NCBI GenBank assembly: GCA_016198755.1
Contig: JACQIB010000004.1
Coordinates: forward strand, 27,192-91,191
Direction: 5' to 3'
Source: Candidatus Aenigmatarchaeota archaeon
GTDB lineage: Archaea > Aenigmatarchaeota > Aenigmatarchaeia > Aenigmatarchaeales > JACQIB01
Length of the DNA stretch: 64,000 nt
Positions 52,816 through 61,515 of the stretch are shown in pieces. Position numbers and translations under genes: made by a program. The notes under the pieces were generated by a model. That model was not told the origin of the DNA. It saw only the letters and a program-made list of their open reading frames with translations, and did not search any database. The stretch's first letter is position 1, and each line of letters starts with the position of its first letter.

Positions 52816-55800
52816 ATAACATTGTTCTTTCCAAAGAAGTTTTTAACTTTATCAGCAGCCCTATCGTATATGCTGCGCGGTTTGTCTATAACAAATCCCT
52901 CTGCTTTTGAAACTTTAACATCCTTTGATATCTGCCCTCCAAAGTTTCCTGATAATGCTTTCCCATCTACCCCACGCGGAGATTTAAATATATCAAACAG
53001 CTCTGCTATTCTCTCTTCAGCAGCAGCTTTGTTTCCAATCCTGCCCTTGTCAATAGTGTTTTTAAGCCAGTTATTCATTGAAATCTGAAGTTGAGCATAC
53101 TGTTCTCTTGTTATCAATCCTTTATCCACAAGCAATTTGGAAATACCCTGAGACTTCCTTATTAACAATTCATCTCCTGTCCTTATAGCAAGCAGTTCAT
53201 TTGCTACTACATTTTCTATTTCCCTCTGATTAATTTTAACTCCGTCCAAAAGCTTTGCAGCATCATCTGCTTTGCTCTCTTCCACTAATAATTCTACTCT
53301 GTTTCTGAAAACATTCTCACCATCCCTTACATTTATCAGCGCGTCAGCTTCTAATTCTGCAAGGTAGGATTTTTTAAAAGCCACAGGCCTGTAATTGAAA
53401 TCCAATTTTCTTGCAAATCTCTTCTGTGCAACTTCCATATGGGCAAACTCATGGGAAATTGTTCCCCTCCTGATCAGTTCCGCAGCTGATGTTTTCTGGT
53501 CTATGAAAAGTGTATCATAGCTTGATCTAGCCCATGCATCATTCTTTCCGAAATCCCTATATTCTATATTTCCCAGTTTTACATTATAATTTCTTGCACC
53601 CTTCCCTATCTCACCCCTAATCATTCCTAAATGGGATTTTTGCAGGTTTGTCAGAGTATCTGATGATATTTTCCTCCCACTCCAGTCTGTTACAGCTCTT
53701 GATACAGTTACTTTCTCCCCTTTAACAAGTATAGTTTCCACTATTTCCGGAATTTTAGCAGCCCGCGCTGCAGCAACCCCCCCAGCCCATGGAAGACTCA
53801 TCACAGGCAATCCAGCATGCCCTGCTTTTCCATAAATTCCATTCACGGGTTTTACTTTTTCAGTTTCCTTAAGCAGCCCTAAAGTTATTTGGCGTGTTTC
53901 CTCATCTCTTACTTTTTTTTGTATTAGTTTCTCCAATATATCCTGCACATCTTTCTTTGAAGCGCTCTTCTCTATAGGTATACTAATTTGCTTTCCGAAC
54001 AATGTCACTTTCTTATCGTATTTGTAACCAAGTTCACTCATTTTTTTCAAATAATTCAGATAGGTTTCTCCACCATATTCTAAAGCTACCAAATCTGCAA
54101 GTTCCTCCTTAGCTTCGTTAAACATTATATTTCGCATACTTGATTTCATTATAACGTCATTCTCTTTCAGTATGTTTTCAGCAACAATAATCCCCTCCGA
54201 AGTATCTATAAACGGGTGTGCAACTGCATGTTTTAACACCGCAATATTATCTGGTGTAATAGCTTCTCTGGTCAGAATTATTTGCACTTTTTTTGTGCCA
54301 GGTATATAGTAAATAAATTCTTTCTCTATAACATTCTTACCTTCCTTTGTTATGGTATCTACTACTCCGACTTCAACATCCCATCCTTTCAATCCCAATT
54401 TTTCAATTTCTTTTTTTGCCATATTCTGTATTAATTTTGGAGCCTTTACGCCACCTGAAAATTCTATTCCACCCTTTCCTGCGGTTTCTATTGCCATTTG
54501 AAATTTATTTTCCCAACTTGTCTTGCTAAGGCCTTTTTCAGCATCCTTTAGAACAGTACCGGCTTTTTTTGCATCTACAACTTTATTAATTTTATTTCCA
54601 GCTTTTCCCAACTTACCAGCCGTTTCAACTCCTTTTCCAATTTTCCCAGCTGCATTTGCAGCCTTGCCTGCTTTGCCAGCCAAACTGCCTGCTTTCCCTG
54701 CTTTAGCTGCACCCCCCACAGCCCCGCCTCCAACAAACAGCTGCGCAACCTCTCCTACACATTCACCTGCATTTTCAGCAGAGCCTGAGCAGTAGTCCCA
54801 AGCTTTGTGCGCCAGCTCCTTCACTTTTTCTTTGACTTCATCAGGATGGGAAGCAACCCATTCTACTTTTTCTTTTGCAGTTCCAAGCGCTCCCTTCACA
54901 TCTCCCCAATGATCCTCGCTTGTGATTGCCCATTCATAGCCAGCTTTCCCCACATTATAAACAACCTTTGGGAGATCGTAAACCAGTCCCTTCACAGTAT
55001 TGTAAACAGATTTTACAACACCCACCTGGAATTCTGCAATTTGCATTGTTGAATAGAAGAGGTTTCCTGCTAGAGATGTCCCCTTTGCAGTATTAGCTGT
55101 CTGCTTCAATTTATTCCAGCCATCCTGAACACTTCCAACAAATCCCGCAGCTTTATCCTTCAGCTTTCCCCAGAAACCTTTCTGTGGCTGCTCAGTATAC
55201 AATTCCACTTCAGGAGCCGGAACAGATGAAAAATAGGCTTTAGGCTCTAATATCACTGTTTTAACAGGTGGTTCAGGCCGCGGGAAATATATTGAGTTTG
55301 GGTTACGCTCTATTTTTAATTCAGGCTGGGGCTCAGGCTTCGGGAAAATCCCCAGAGCAGCCCACTTAGCATTTGTCTCAGCTCTGCGCTGCGCGCGATA
55401 GGCGCTCGCTTCTCTTCTTGCTTCCGCTTCCCTTTCTCTCTCCCTCTCCAATCGTATCTTCTCCAGCTCTTTCCAATATTTGCTTGTGCTTGTTGATTCT
55501 GCAAACTTTTCTTCAAAGCTTTTTGTTGGCTGGTTTTCGGTTTCAATCTCCTGACTTGTTTTTGCATTTATTTTTCCAATCCAATCTCCTATAGAAGATC
55601 TCCTTGTTAAAGCAACTCCAGCAGCAGCCGTCCCCCCAAAAAGTAAAAGAGAGAGCAAAGGATTTTCCTGCGCAAATGCTGTTGCATCTCCAGCCAAGTC
55701 AAACTCATTTTCACTTCCTTCACCGCTTGCCAGAATAAAAGGATTAGAAGCTGGGGTGAACAGCGGTTCCTCCTGCGCGTATAAGGCAATATTTCCTATA

Positions 55801-57803
55801 TTTCCCATTGTAGAAGAGTTAAAAACAATTGGAACCTCGCAGGTTTCGTTTCCGTCACAATTTTCCAGATAGCTGTTCACAGTTTCCGCAGGAATGCTAA
55901 CTTTTACCCAGCCTGTTTGTGTTCCATAAAGGAAATCATCTATCTCCCCATCTCCTACAAAGTCAACAGACAGGTCTGAAACATAGGTTGGCGGAACATA
56001 AGTCTTCAATCCTATATAGTTTACATACATTGGAACTCCATCTTTCGCATCCTCTGCAACAGATATTGTGTTCAGCCCATCGTTCAGAGTGCTCAGACTG
56101 AGCGGTACCTCAATTGTTTTGTTCCCATAAGGAAATGACAGGCTATTTGATGCAGCGAATGTGCAGTCGTATGTGGGATAAGAGCCTGCAACCCTCCAAT
56201 AAGTGACACGAACATAACACTGCCCATTACACCATAAGCCATCTATACCCTCACATGCGCCAGAAGTATAGTGACAATCTGAGTCTCTATTGCAGCTACC
56301 CCAAGGATTTTTTGTGTACTTCCCAGCCCAACTTCCACATATGTATGATTGCCCAACTACTGAGCAGGCTCTGTTAAGGAAATAGAATAGATTTCCATTT
56401 GCATTTGTCAATGCCTCTGCATTTATAACAAGCCCCACAGAACTTATTTTTGATTTGTCTATTGTTATGTTGAAGTCCGAATAATCACAATAATTATCCA
56501 GATTGTCTTCACAGTACCCGGTTATTGAAGATTTTAAGGCAGGATTCAAAGAACCGGAAAGTTTGTATTCTATATAGTTCTTTGGCTCTGACTTTAGGTA
56601 AATGTCAAAGGTTTCAAAAGTTTTCCCTTTTGGAAGATTCAGGAAAAGAATTTCGTTCTTTCCTGAAAACGACAGGCTCTTGTTCAAGTATACGGCTTCT
56701 TCCGGAAGGTTATTTAATACCTCTTGTTTTTCTTTCAGCTCATAAGCCATAACGTTCAGTATTCCTATGTTTCCAGAGCTGAAGGAAACAGGAATAGTGC
56801 AAATCCCTTTTTCATCTGCTGTACATTTATCCAGTGCATCCAGCACAGTTCCTATAGGTATTTCAACAGTTCTCTGCCCAAGTATATTACCGTTAGCCAA
56901 AGCCTCGGAAAACCCATCGCCATCAAAATCTATTTTCACGTCCGAAGGGTATGCATCAATGTTTGAAGTATCCAACCGCAGGCTTACATTGTCTACATAC
57001 ATTCCAGGATCTTTCTGGGAATCTGAAAAGGAAAATACATTCTTTCCCTGCTTTAACGTCCCGCTTTTCATAGAGATTGTCTTGTAAGAGCCTGTATGCT
57101 CGAATCCTGATACAAGTCCCCATTGGGTTGTGTTGCACCTGTAGCTTACACTTGAGTCAGGGAAGGGTGAAGGGCAGTAGCTGTATTTGTCCTTAGTAGG
57201 TTCCCAGACCTTTTCCCTATTAACAAAATAATACATGTCTGAAGGCGGGTAACCCATAGCATGACCATTTACAATAACCTGTGCAGCTGTTACTTTTGAC
57301 ATGTCCATACTAATATCTGCTGTAAAATCATCTGTATTGCAGTAAACATTGTAGCCTGTTGAATCACAGTATACTACATCTGCAGTATCAGACGGCGTGA
57401 GCCAGTCACTTCCCGCTGCGTTCCAAGGCCTTGAGTGCAGTGGCAGGCGCACATCCCGTCCAAGTATATACTCTGCATAATCCTGCTGATACCCCCTCAT
57501 ATATACTGTAAGAGAAGAGACATCAGCCCATTTTTTAACTTTCAAATTGAGAATCTGTAAACTGGAATTAGTAAAGGTAATATTTTTGTTCACTGCTGTC
57601 AAAGTTGGAATATTGTTGCAGCTTTCTATTTTAACCCAGCCGCTTGGAACAGATTGAGGCGAGCCAAATGTCTGGCACTCGAGAGTTTCTGGATTGAAAG
57701 CATCTGCCAAAATCTGTATACCAAAAATAGCTGCGAAAGAAACCCCAGCGCTCAGAATAAGGAAAGCCAGAACTAAACCCCCCAGGAGAGCGTTTACCCG
57801 CAT
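52812..57803 (-). CDS. Giant modular protein: duplicated extracellular domain, pre-toxin region, metallopeptidase
   Basis: The product has 1663 residues. A signal peptide (about 1-24) precedes two homologous extracellular repeats (about 70-360 and 370-680, each with 'FYF.NR' or 'YYFVNR', then 'MYV..(V/I).L' and 'DF.GDG'). The second carries a Cys-rich insert (about 494-530). The junction SNPFILASG (686-694) leads to a membrane helix (about 713-733) and a charged coiled coil. 'HPDEVKEKVKEL...SAENAGECVGEVAQLF' (about 985-1023) matches the 1606-residue protein. A Lys-Ala-Gly-rich tract follows (about 1034-1072). A degenerate peptidase-like domain has HAVAH at 1192-1196. The final domain has HEFAH at 1451-1455 and AELEADA at 1482-1488 and is homologous to the end of the 2064-residue protein. 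Confidence 0.8.
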   Translation of the reverse strand: MRVNALLGGLVLAFLILSAGVSFAAIFGIQILADAFNPETLECQTFGSPQSVPSGWVKIESCNNIPTLTAVNKNITFTNSSLQILNLKVKKWADVSSLTVYMRGYQQDYAEYILGRDVRLPLHSRPWNAAGSDWLTPSDTADVVYCDSTGYNVYCNTDDFTADISMDMSKVTAAQVIVNGHAMGYPPSDMYYFVNREKVWEPTKDKYSYCPSPFPDSSVSYRCNTTQWGLVSGFEHTGSYKTISMKSGTLKQGKNVFSFSDSQKDPGMYVDNVSLRLDTSNIDAYPSDVKIDFDGDGFSEALANGNILGQRTVEIPIGTVLDALDKCTADEKGICTIPVSFSSGNIGILNVMAYELKEKQEVLNNLPEEAVYLNKSLSFSGKNEILFLNLPKGKTFETFDIYLKSEPKNYIEYKLSGSLNPALKSSITGYCEDNLDNYCDYSDFNITIDKSKISSVGLVINAEALTNANGNLFYFLNRACSVVGQSYICGSWAGKYTKNPWGSCNRDSDCHYTSGACEGIDGLWCNGQCYVRVTYWRVAGSYPTYDCTFAASNSLSFPYGNKTIEVPLSLSTLNDGLNTISVAEDAKDGVPMYVNYIGLKTYVPPTYVSDLSVDFVGDGEIDDFLYGTQTGWVKVSIPAETVNSYLENCDGNETCEVPIVFNSSTMGNIGNIALYAQEEPLFTPASNPFILASGEGSENEFDLAGDATAFAQENPLLSLLLFGGTAAAGVALTRRSSIGDWIGKINAKTSQEIETENQPTKSFEEKFAESTSTSKYWKELEKIRLEREREREAEARREASAYRAQRRAETNAKWAALGIFPKPEPQPELKIERNPNSIYFPRPEPPVKTVILEPKAYFSSVPAPEVELYTEQPQKGFWGKLKDKAAGFVGSVQDGWNKLKQTANTAKGTSLAGNLFYSTMQIAEFQVGVVKSVYNTVKGLVYDLPKVVYNVGKAGYEWAITSEDHWGDVKGALGTAKEKVEWVASHPDEVKEKVKELAHKAWDYCSGSAENAGECVGEVAQLFVGGGAVGGAAKAGKAGSLAGKAGKAANAAGKIGKGVETAGKLGKAGNKINKVVDAKKAGTVLKDAEKGLSKTSWENKFQMAIETAGKGGIEFSGGVKAPKLIQNMAKKEIEKLGLKGWDVEVGVVDTITKEGKNVIEKEFIYYIPGTKKVQIILTREAITPDNIAVLKHAVAHPFIDTSEGIIVAENILKENDVIMKSSMRNIMFNEAKEELADLVALEYGGETYLNYLKKMSELGYKYDKKVTLFGKQISIPIEKSASKKDVQDILEKLIQKKVRDEETRQITLGLLKETEKVKPVNGIYGKAGHAGLPVMSLPWAGGVAAARAAKIPEIVETILVKGEKVTVSRAVTDWSGRKISSDTLTNLQKSHLGMIRGEIGKGARNYNVKLGNIEYRDFGKNDAWARSSYDTLFIDQKTSAAELIRRGTISHEFAHMEVAQKRFARKLDFNYRPVAFKKSYLAELEADALINVRDGENVFRNRVELLVEESKADDAAKLLDGVKINQREIENVVANELLAIRTGDELLIRKSQGISKLLVDKGLITREQYAQLQISMNNWLKNTIDKGRIGNKAAAEERIAELFDIFKSPRGVDGKALSGNFGGQISKDVKVSKAEGFVIDKPRSIYDRAADKVKNFFGKNNVI

Positions 57804-57865
57804 AATAAAGTAGTATCTAGCAGGAATTTAAACCTTGTGGGCAGGAATTTTAGCACAGTTATTTG

Positions 57866-58885
57866 TTAATCAGTCTCTTTGTAGGGGTTTCCAACCTTTG
57901 TTATTCTCTTTGGATGGTCTATATCCCTTCCCAAAGCATTTACAAGGTTTCTTACAAGTGCCCAGCCGCCTGAAAGCAGACAGTAATTATCAAAAGTTTG
58001 GTTCAATTTTATGTCCAAACCAGCTATATCTGACCCAGATCCAATACCAAAAAGCATAGCGCCAGTAACCTGCTGGAACTTTTTGAACTTGTCAGCATAT
58101 TCTGAGAAGTGTGGATGATGTATAACAACAGCACACCCTTTATTCAGCCCTTCTTCAAGCCCATGGAAAATATGTGTATCAGGATAGTAAACAGCCATTT
58201 TACCAGTTGTTTCACAAAGTTTAAGGGAAAGCTCTGCAGCAACTCCAGTCTCCAGTCCAACAAAATAGAATTGCTTTTCTTTAGAAAGTTTTTCCAGAAT
58301 CGCAGGTTCAATATCTAGCATGATGTTTTTCTCTATTTTTTTCCCAGCATCCTCCAAATCTTTCTTTAGCTTTCCAAAGTCTATTTTCTTCCCCTGTAAA
58401 ACAGCTAAATTAAAAATAATTGAATCGCAGATCAATCCCTGTTCAATAACACTTTTAGTTGCAGCAATGCCCTTTTCAAACCCGCATTTCATTAGAATTT
58501 TTCTGTCTGCTTTGTTTGCCAGTGGAGAATCTGGAACAGCTGTAATTGCCACACATGTTCCCCCATGCTTTTTTGCATGTTCCAAAAGCAAAACAACTTC
58601 TTTTGTTTTTCCTGAGTTGCTGAACAAAAAAAGGTATGTATCTGAAAAATCTGTATATTGCATTAAGTCAGAGGAAAAGTAAGCTTCTACCCTGTTCTTT
58701 ATGTTAAGTTTCAGAGCCCTGTTCTTTGCATTGTTGCCCGGAAACAACAGGCTGCTTCCCATACCAGTAAAAACAACTCTTTTATCCCCAATTTCTTTTG
58801 CGATATCTTTTGTAAGTGAAAAATCAAATTTCTCACAAACTCCCCCGCTCTCCAGCATCTCTTTTACAGTTTCTGACTGAACCAT
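57866..58885 (-). CDS. SIS-domain phosphosugar isomerase
   Basis: A 339-residue protein with two SIS halves. 'VVFTGMGSSLLFPGN' and 'LFLFSNSGKTKEVVLLLEHA' are the first sugar-phosphate sites. 'VITAVPDSPLANKAD' appears in the form AITAVPDSPLANKADR. The second half has 'FYFVGLETGVAAELSLKLCETTGK', typical of the GlmS isomerase fold without the glutaminase. It is likely an aldose-ketose isomerase or deaminase acting on amino sugars; the exact substrate is unknown. It is the first gene after the divergent region beside the 1663-residue protein. Confidence 0.82.
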   Translation of the reverse strand: MVQSETVKEMLESGGVCEKFDFSLTKDIAKEIGDKRVVFTGMGSSLLFPGNNAKNRALKLNIKNRVEAYFSSDLMQYTDFSDTYLFLFSNSGKTKEVVLLLEHAKKHGGTCVAITAVPDSPLANKADRKILMKCGFEKGIAATKSVIEQGLICDSIIFNLAVLQGKKIDFGKLKKDLEDAGKKIEKNIMLDIEPAILEKLSKEKQFYFVGLETGVAAELSLKLCETTGKMAVYYPDTHIFHGLEEGLNKGCAVVIHHPHFSEYADKFKKFQQVTGAMLFGIGSGSDIAGLDIKLNQTFDNYCLLSGGWALVRNLVNALGRDIDHPKRITKVGNPYKETD

Positions 58886-58911
58886 GTTCAGGATTTAGGT
58901 TGGTTCAATAT

Positions 58912-59367
58912 TTAAGGCTTTTCAACCTTACAGACCAAGGGTTTTGCAGAAAAGTAGATTGAAACCAATAAAAGCACTATACTCAATAATTGGAACTCTG
59001 CACCTCCAAAAGGCAGAACAGCCAGAGCTGTTGGTATGCCTGCTGCTGTTAGTATAAGAGGGTAGCAGATAGGGCATGCGCTTGTAAATAAGCCTGCAAA
59101 CATTCCTGCAATTCCCATTCCCTTTCCTGATAGTTTTCTGGCCTTGTTAATATTAAGTGTTATTGCAGTTGAAGAGAGGAATATGAAAATTATAAAGAAA
59201 ATAATGCTTTGCAAAGTTGTTGTTTCTGTGAACAATATTTCTCCCTGCAATAATCCAGGCAGGCTTATAAAATTCATAAGAAAGGCTGCGGCAATTCCCA
59301 TTATTAGGGCTGAAATTAAAAAACTCTTTCTCTTTTCAGAAACAACAGAAAAAATCTCCTTTATCAT
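58912..59367 (-). CDS. Four-helix membrane protein with CPIC motif, partner of cupredoxin protein
   Basis: A 151-residue integral membrane protein with helices at about 14-35, 50-70, 84-116 and 123-142. 'FTSACPICYPLIL' puts a Cys pair in the third helix, as in metal-handling or thiol-transfer membrane proteins. Start ATG 59367 overlaps the TGA of the cupredoxin gene by four bases, so the pair is coupled. A role in copper or redox handling is inferred from the neighbour. Confidence 0.7.
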   Translation of the reverse strand: MIKEIFSVVSEKRKSFLISALIMGIAAAFLMNFISLPGLLQGEILFTETTTLQSIIFFIIFIFLSSTAITLNINKARKLSGKGMGIAGMFAGLFTSACPICYPLILTAAGIPTALAVLPFGGAEFQLLSIVLLLVSIYFSAKPLVCKVEKP

Positions 59368-60326
59368 ATTACCACTAAGGTTCCGCGGGCCATGTTCATT
59401 GAACATCTGAACTGGTATGTACCAGCTTTTTCCGGTGTAAACTGCACGGTATCAGTGGAACCAGGGTTAACAGTCTTTCTTATATTAAAATCAGGGAAAA
59501 CAATAGAACGTGTACAGCCTGCATCTTTCGCAGCCTGCAGGTTTATTTTAACAGGAGATCCTTTATTTACAGTTATTGTTGAAGGCTCATATGCAATTGC
59601 CCCCATTTTCAAATTAACCTCCTGTATACCATTGTTTGTCGGAACAATAGTATTTCCTGTTGGTTCTCCGCTTGGTTGTGCAAATAAGCTTCCGCTGGCT
59701 GTTCCAATGTTGCTATAATCAGCAAAAACAGAAGTTGCAAGAGCTGCAATTGAAATCAAAATTCCAAGTCCAATAAGATTTTTTGAAATGTTCCTGTTAG
59801 CATGCTGATATATAACATAAACCATCTCCCAGACCGTTAAAATTATAATGAAAATAAAAAATGGCATAAACAACTCCACATTATAAAATCTTATCATTAT
59901 TCCCAACATCCCCCCCATCATACCTCCCATTGGCCCAGCCATTACTCCTTCCATTCTGCCCAGAGCAGAGCCGCGTCCCATTCTTCCCATGGGAATACCG
60001 AAAACCAAGCCTGCTGCTGTTCCAATAACAATCCCAACAAGGAAATCAGCTGTTACCAGAGCAGCAAGAGTTCCAACAAAGAAACCTGCTGTTATACCAA
60101 AAACCATACCGCTCATCATGCAGCACATCTCGCTCAGGTCTGTTTTCTTGGAGAGTGTGTAGTAAGCAGCCCAGCAAAGTAAAACCATTGAAAATAAAAA
60201 CGGAGCTGTAAAAGGAGATTTCATGTAAATAATGCTTATAATAGCAGAAACAGCAACAACAGCCCCCAAAATAATAGTTGCAGTTGACTTCTTCAGGGAC
60301 AATGAAACTCCTTTCTCCTCATCCAT
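59364..60326 (-). CDS. Multi-helix membrane protein with C-terminal cupredoxin domain
   Basis: A 320-residue protein. About six membrane helices lie before residue 210, with a Met-rich loop 'MGRMGRGSALGRMEGVMAGP' followed by 'MGGMMGGMLG' (about 128-158). The extracytoplasmic C-terminal domain (about 235-320) is a cupredoxin: 'GAIAYEPSTITVNKGSPVKINL', 'CTRSIVFPDF', and 'GTYQFRCSMNMARG'. The Cys, Met and hydrophobic pattern fit a type of copper-binding domain found with heavy-metal transport. It is probably a copper sensor or handler at the membrane, working with the CPIC protein that overlaps it. Confidence 0.85.
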   Translation of the reverse strand: MDEEKGVSLSLKKSTATIILGAVVAVSAIISIIYMKSPFTAPFLFSMVLLCWAAYYTLSKKTDLSEMCCMMSGMVFGITAGFFVGTLAALVTADFLVGIVIGTAAGLVFGIPMGRMGRGSALGRMEGVMAGPMGGMMGGMLGIMIRFYNVELFMPFFIFIIILTVWEMVYVIYQHANRNISKNLIGLGILISIAALATSVFADYSNIGTASGSLFAQPSGEPTGNTIVPTNNGIQEVNLKMGAIAYEPSTITVNKGSPVKINLQAAKDAGCTRSIVFPDFNIRKTVNPGSTDTVQFTPEKAGTYQFRCSMNMARGTLVVI

Positions 60327-60362
60327 ACAAATCCTTTCTATCTAAGTGTTTAAATACCTTTC

Positions 60363-60959
60363 TTAGCCTTCCACCATATCAGGCAAATGCTTTACAAGTC
60401 CAGCCTTCTCCAGCATAAGAAAAGCATACCCGCGCGGTGATAATTTTATACTCTCTATACCAAGTTCCCTTGCAAATTCCAGCAGCTGTCTCCTAGTCTC
60501 ATCCACACCTCCGAAATCCTCCAGAGCCTCCACTTCCATAAAATATCCTAAATCTTTTACTGTATCCAGTGCAATTTCAAACTTGTCCTGAAAAACAAAA
60601 ACCTCCCTATATTTTTCAACTGTAACAAGTTTTTTTAAGTTAATTGCAGCAAAAATCTTCTCCAGCCTTGTACAATCTGCAATTTCCGTCTCAAACTCAT
60701 CGCAGTGGGTTGTAACAAGAGCATCCTCAGGATAATAATGCTTATAGCTAAGTATTGTTTTTCCGCCCCTCTTCCTTATGCTTAACCACTCAAATGGAAG
60801 GTCTCTGACAAAATTCCTATGTGGAGGATTATAATAGTCATCCACCTGTTCGCTTGTTTTTACAAACTTTGCTATTTCCCTTACTTTTTCCCCAATTCTC
60901 TCAAATTCCTCTTTAGTTAAAACCAACTTTATTTCCACTTCCACATCGTTCTTTGCCAT
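60363..60959 (-). CDS. CYTH-domain protein (class IV cyclase or triphosphatase)
   Basis: A 198-residue protein. 'VEVEIKLVL' is the canonical ExExK first strand, and 'EWLSIRKRGGKTILSYKHYY' and 'KFEIALDTVKDLGYFMEVEAL' supply further basic and acidic tunnel strands. This is a clearer family member than the one at 39264. Products of the family bind triphosphates; none is identified here. ATG 60959 is used instead of the TTG six bases upstream. It lies just 35 bases from the tRNA gene on the same strand. Confidence 0.85.
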   Translation of the reverse strand: MAKNDVEVEIKLVLTKEEFERIGEKVREIAKFVKTSEQVDDYYNPPHRNFVRDLPFEWLSIRKRGGKTILSYKHYYPEDALVTTHCDEFETEIADCTRLEKIFAAINLKKLVTVEKYREVFVFQDKFEIALDTVKDLGYFMEVEALEDFGGVDETRRQLLEFARELGIESIKLSPRGYAFLMLEKAGLVKHLPDMVEG

Positions 60960-60994
60960 TAACAATTCCCTGTTTCAACAAATAAAAAGGCAGT

Positions 60995-61119
60995 TGGAGC
61001 CTCGGGCGAGATTTTCCAGCAGGAAAGGATCTCCCCTTCCTGCGCATCGAACTCGCGACCTCGTCCTTACCAAGGACGCGCTCTATGTCTGCTCGCGCAA
61101 CCGACTGAGCCACCGAGGC
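60995..61119 (-). tRNA. tRNA-Thr(GGT) with insertions in the D- and T-loops
   Basis: The 125-base gene folds as a perfect 77-base tRNA once two inserts are removed. The acceptor pairs GCCTCGG with CCGAGGC, then U and an encoded CCA (60995-60997). The D stem is GCTC/GAGC. The anticodon stem CGTCC/GGACG holds loop TTGGTAA with anticodon GGT at 61069-61071. The T stem is GCGAG/CTCGC with loop TTCGAAT. A 14-base insert (61085-61098) splits the D-loop, and a 34-base insert (61013-61046) splits the T-loop between TTCGA and AT. The second insert folds into a hairpin (GCAGGAA/TTCCTGC). Archaeal splicing endonuclease can remove introns at unusual positions, so these are likely introns. Confidence 0.88.
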
Positions 61120-61151
61120 AGAAATAGGTGTGCAGTTACAGCTTAAAAGAT

Positions 61152-61466
61152 TTAGGCTTCAGGTGTTTTATCTTTCTTTTTCTTCCCGCCCTTGAGCTTG
61201 GGTACTTTAATCTCAAATCCACAGTGCTGGCATTTTGTGGAAAATTTGTACATTGCAGCCTTAGAAACAGGTTTCCACTCCTGCTGGTTAAACCCATATT
61301 TTTTGCATGTAGGGCAGGTATATTCTATATTTAATGTTGTACTGCCTTTAACAAGAAGAGCTCGCAATTTTCCCCCATCTTCCAGTTCCCTTATTGTATG
61401 GTACTCGCAGTCTGCTGCGTGCAATCCTTTTTCTTTTATAATACCTGCAATCTTTTCAAAATCCAT
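61152..61466 (-). CDS. Zinc ribbon protein, unknown function
   Basis: A 104-residue protein. Two CxxC pairs, 'CPTC' and 'CQHC', about 32 residues apart form a probable zinc ribbon. The C-terminus is highly basic (GGKKKKDK), suggesting nucleic acid binding. The N-terminal half ('KIAGIIKEKGLHAADCEYHTI') is unrecognised. It lies 33 bases upstream of the tRNA on the same strand. Confidence 0.72.
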   Translation of the reverse strand: MDFEKIAGIIKEKGLHAADCEYHTIRELEDGGKLRALLVKGSTTLNIEYTCPTCKKYGFNQQEWKPVSKAAMYKFSTKCQHCGFEIKVPKLKGGKKKKDKTPEA

Positions 61467-61515
61467 ACACAGCTATTGAAAATACTCTCTTAAAAAGATA
61501 TGGGAGCTCAAAAAC

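Noticed and set aside
54210..54240. Second active HExxH protease site in the 1663-residue protein
   Set aside because: The motif reads HAVAH, lacking the catalytic Glu, so it is described as a degenerate site only.
61085..61098. Alternative tRNA reading with the first insert placed between the D-arm and anticodon stem
   Set aside because: Using the upstream GAGC as the D stem leaves an 11-base insert at position 25/26, but placing the insert in the D-loop restores the very common GCTCAGTCGGTTAGAGC arm, so that reading is preferred.
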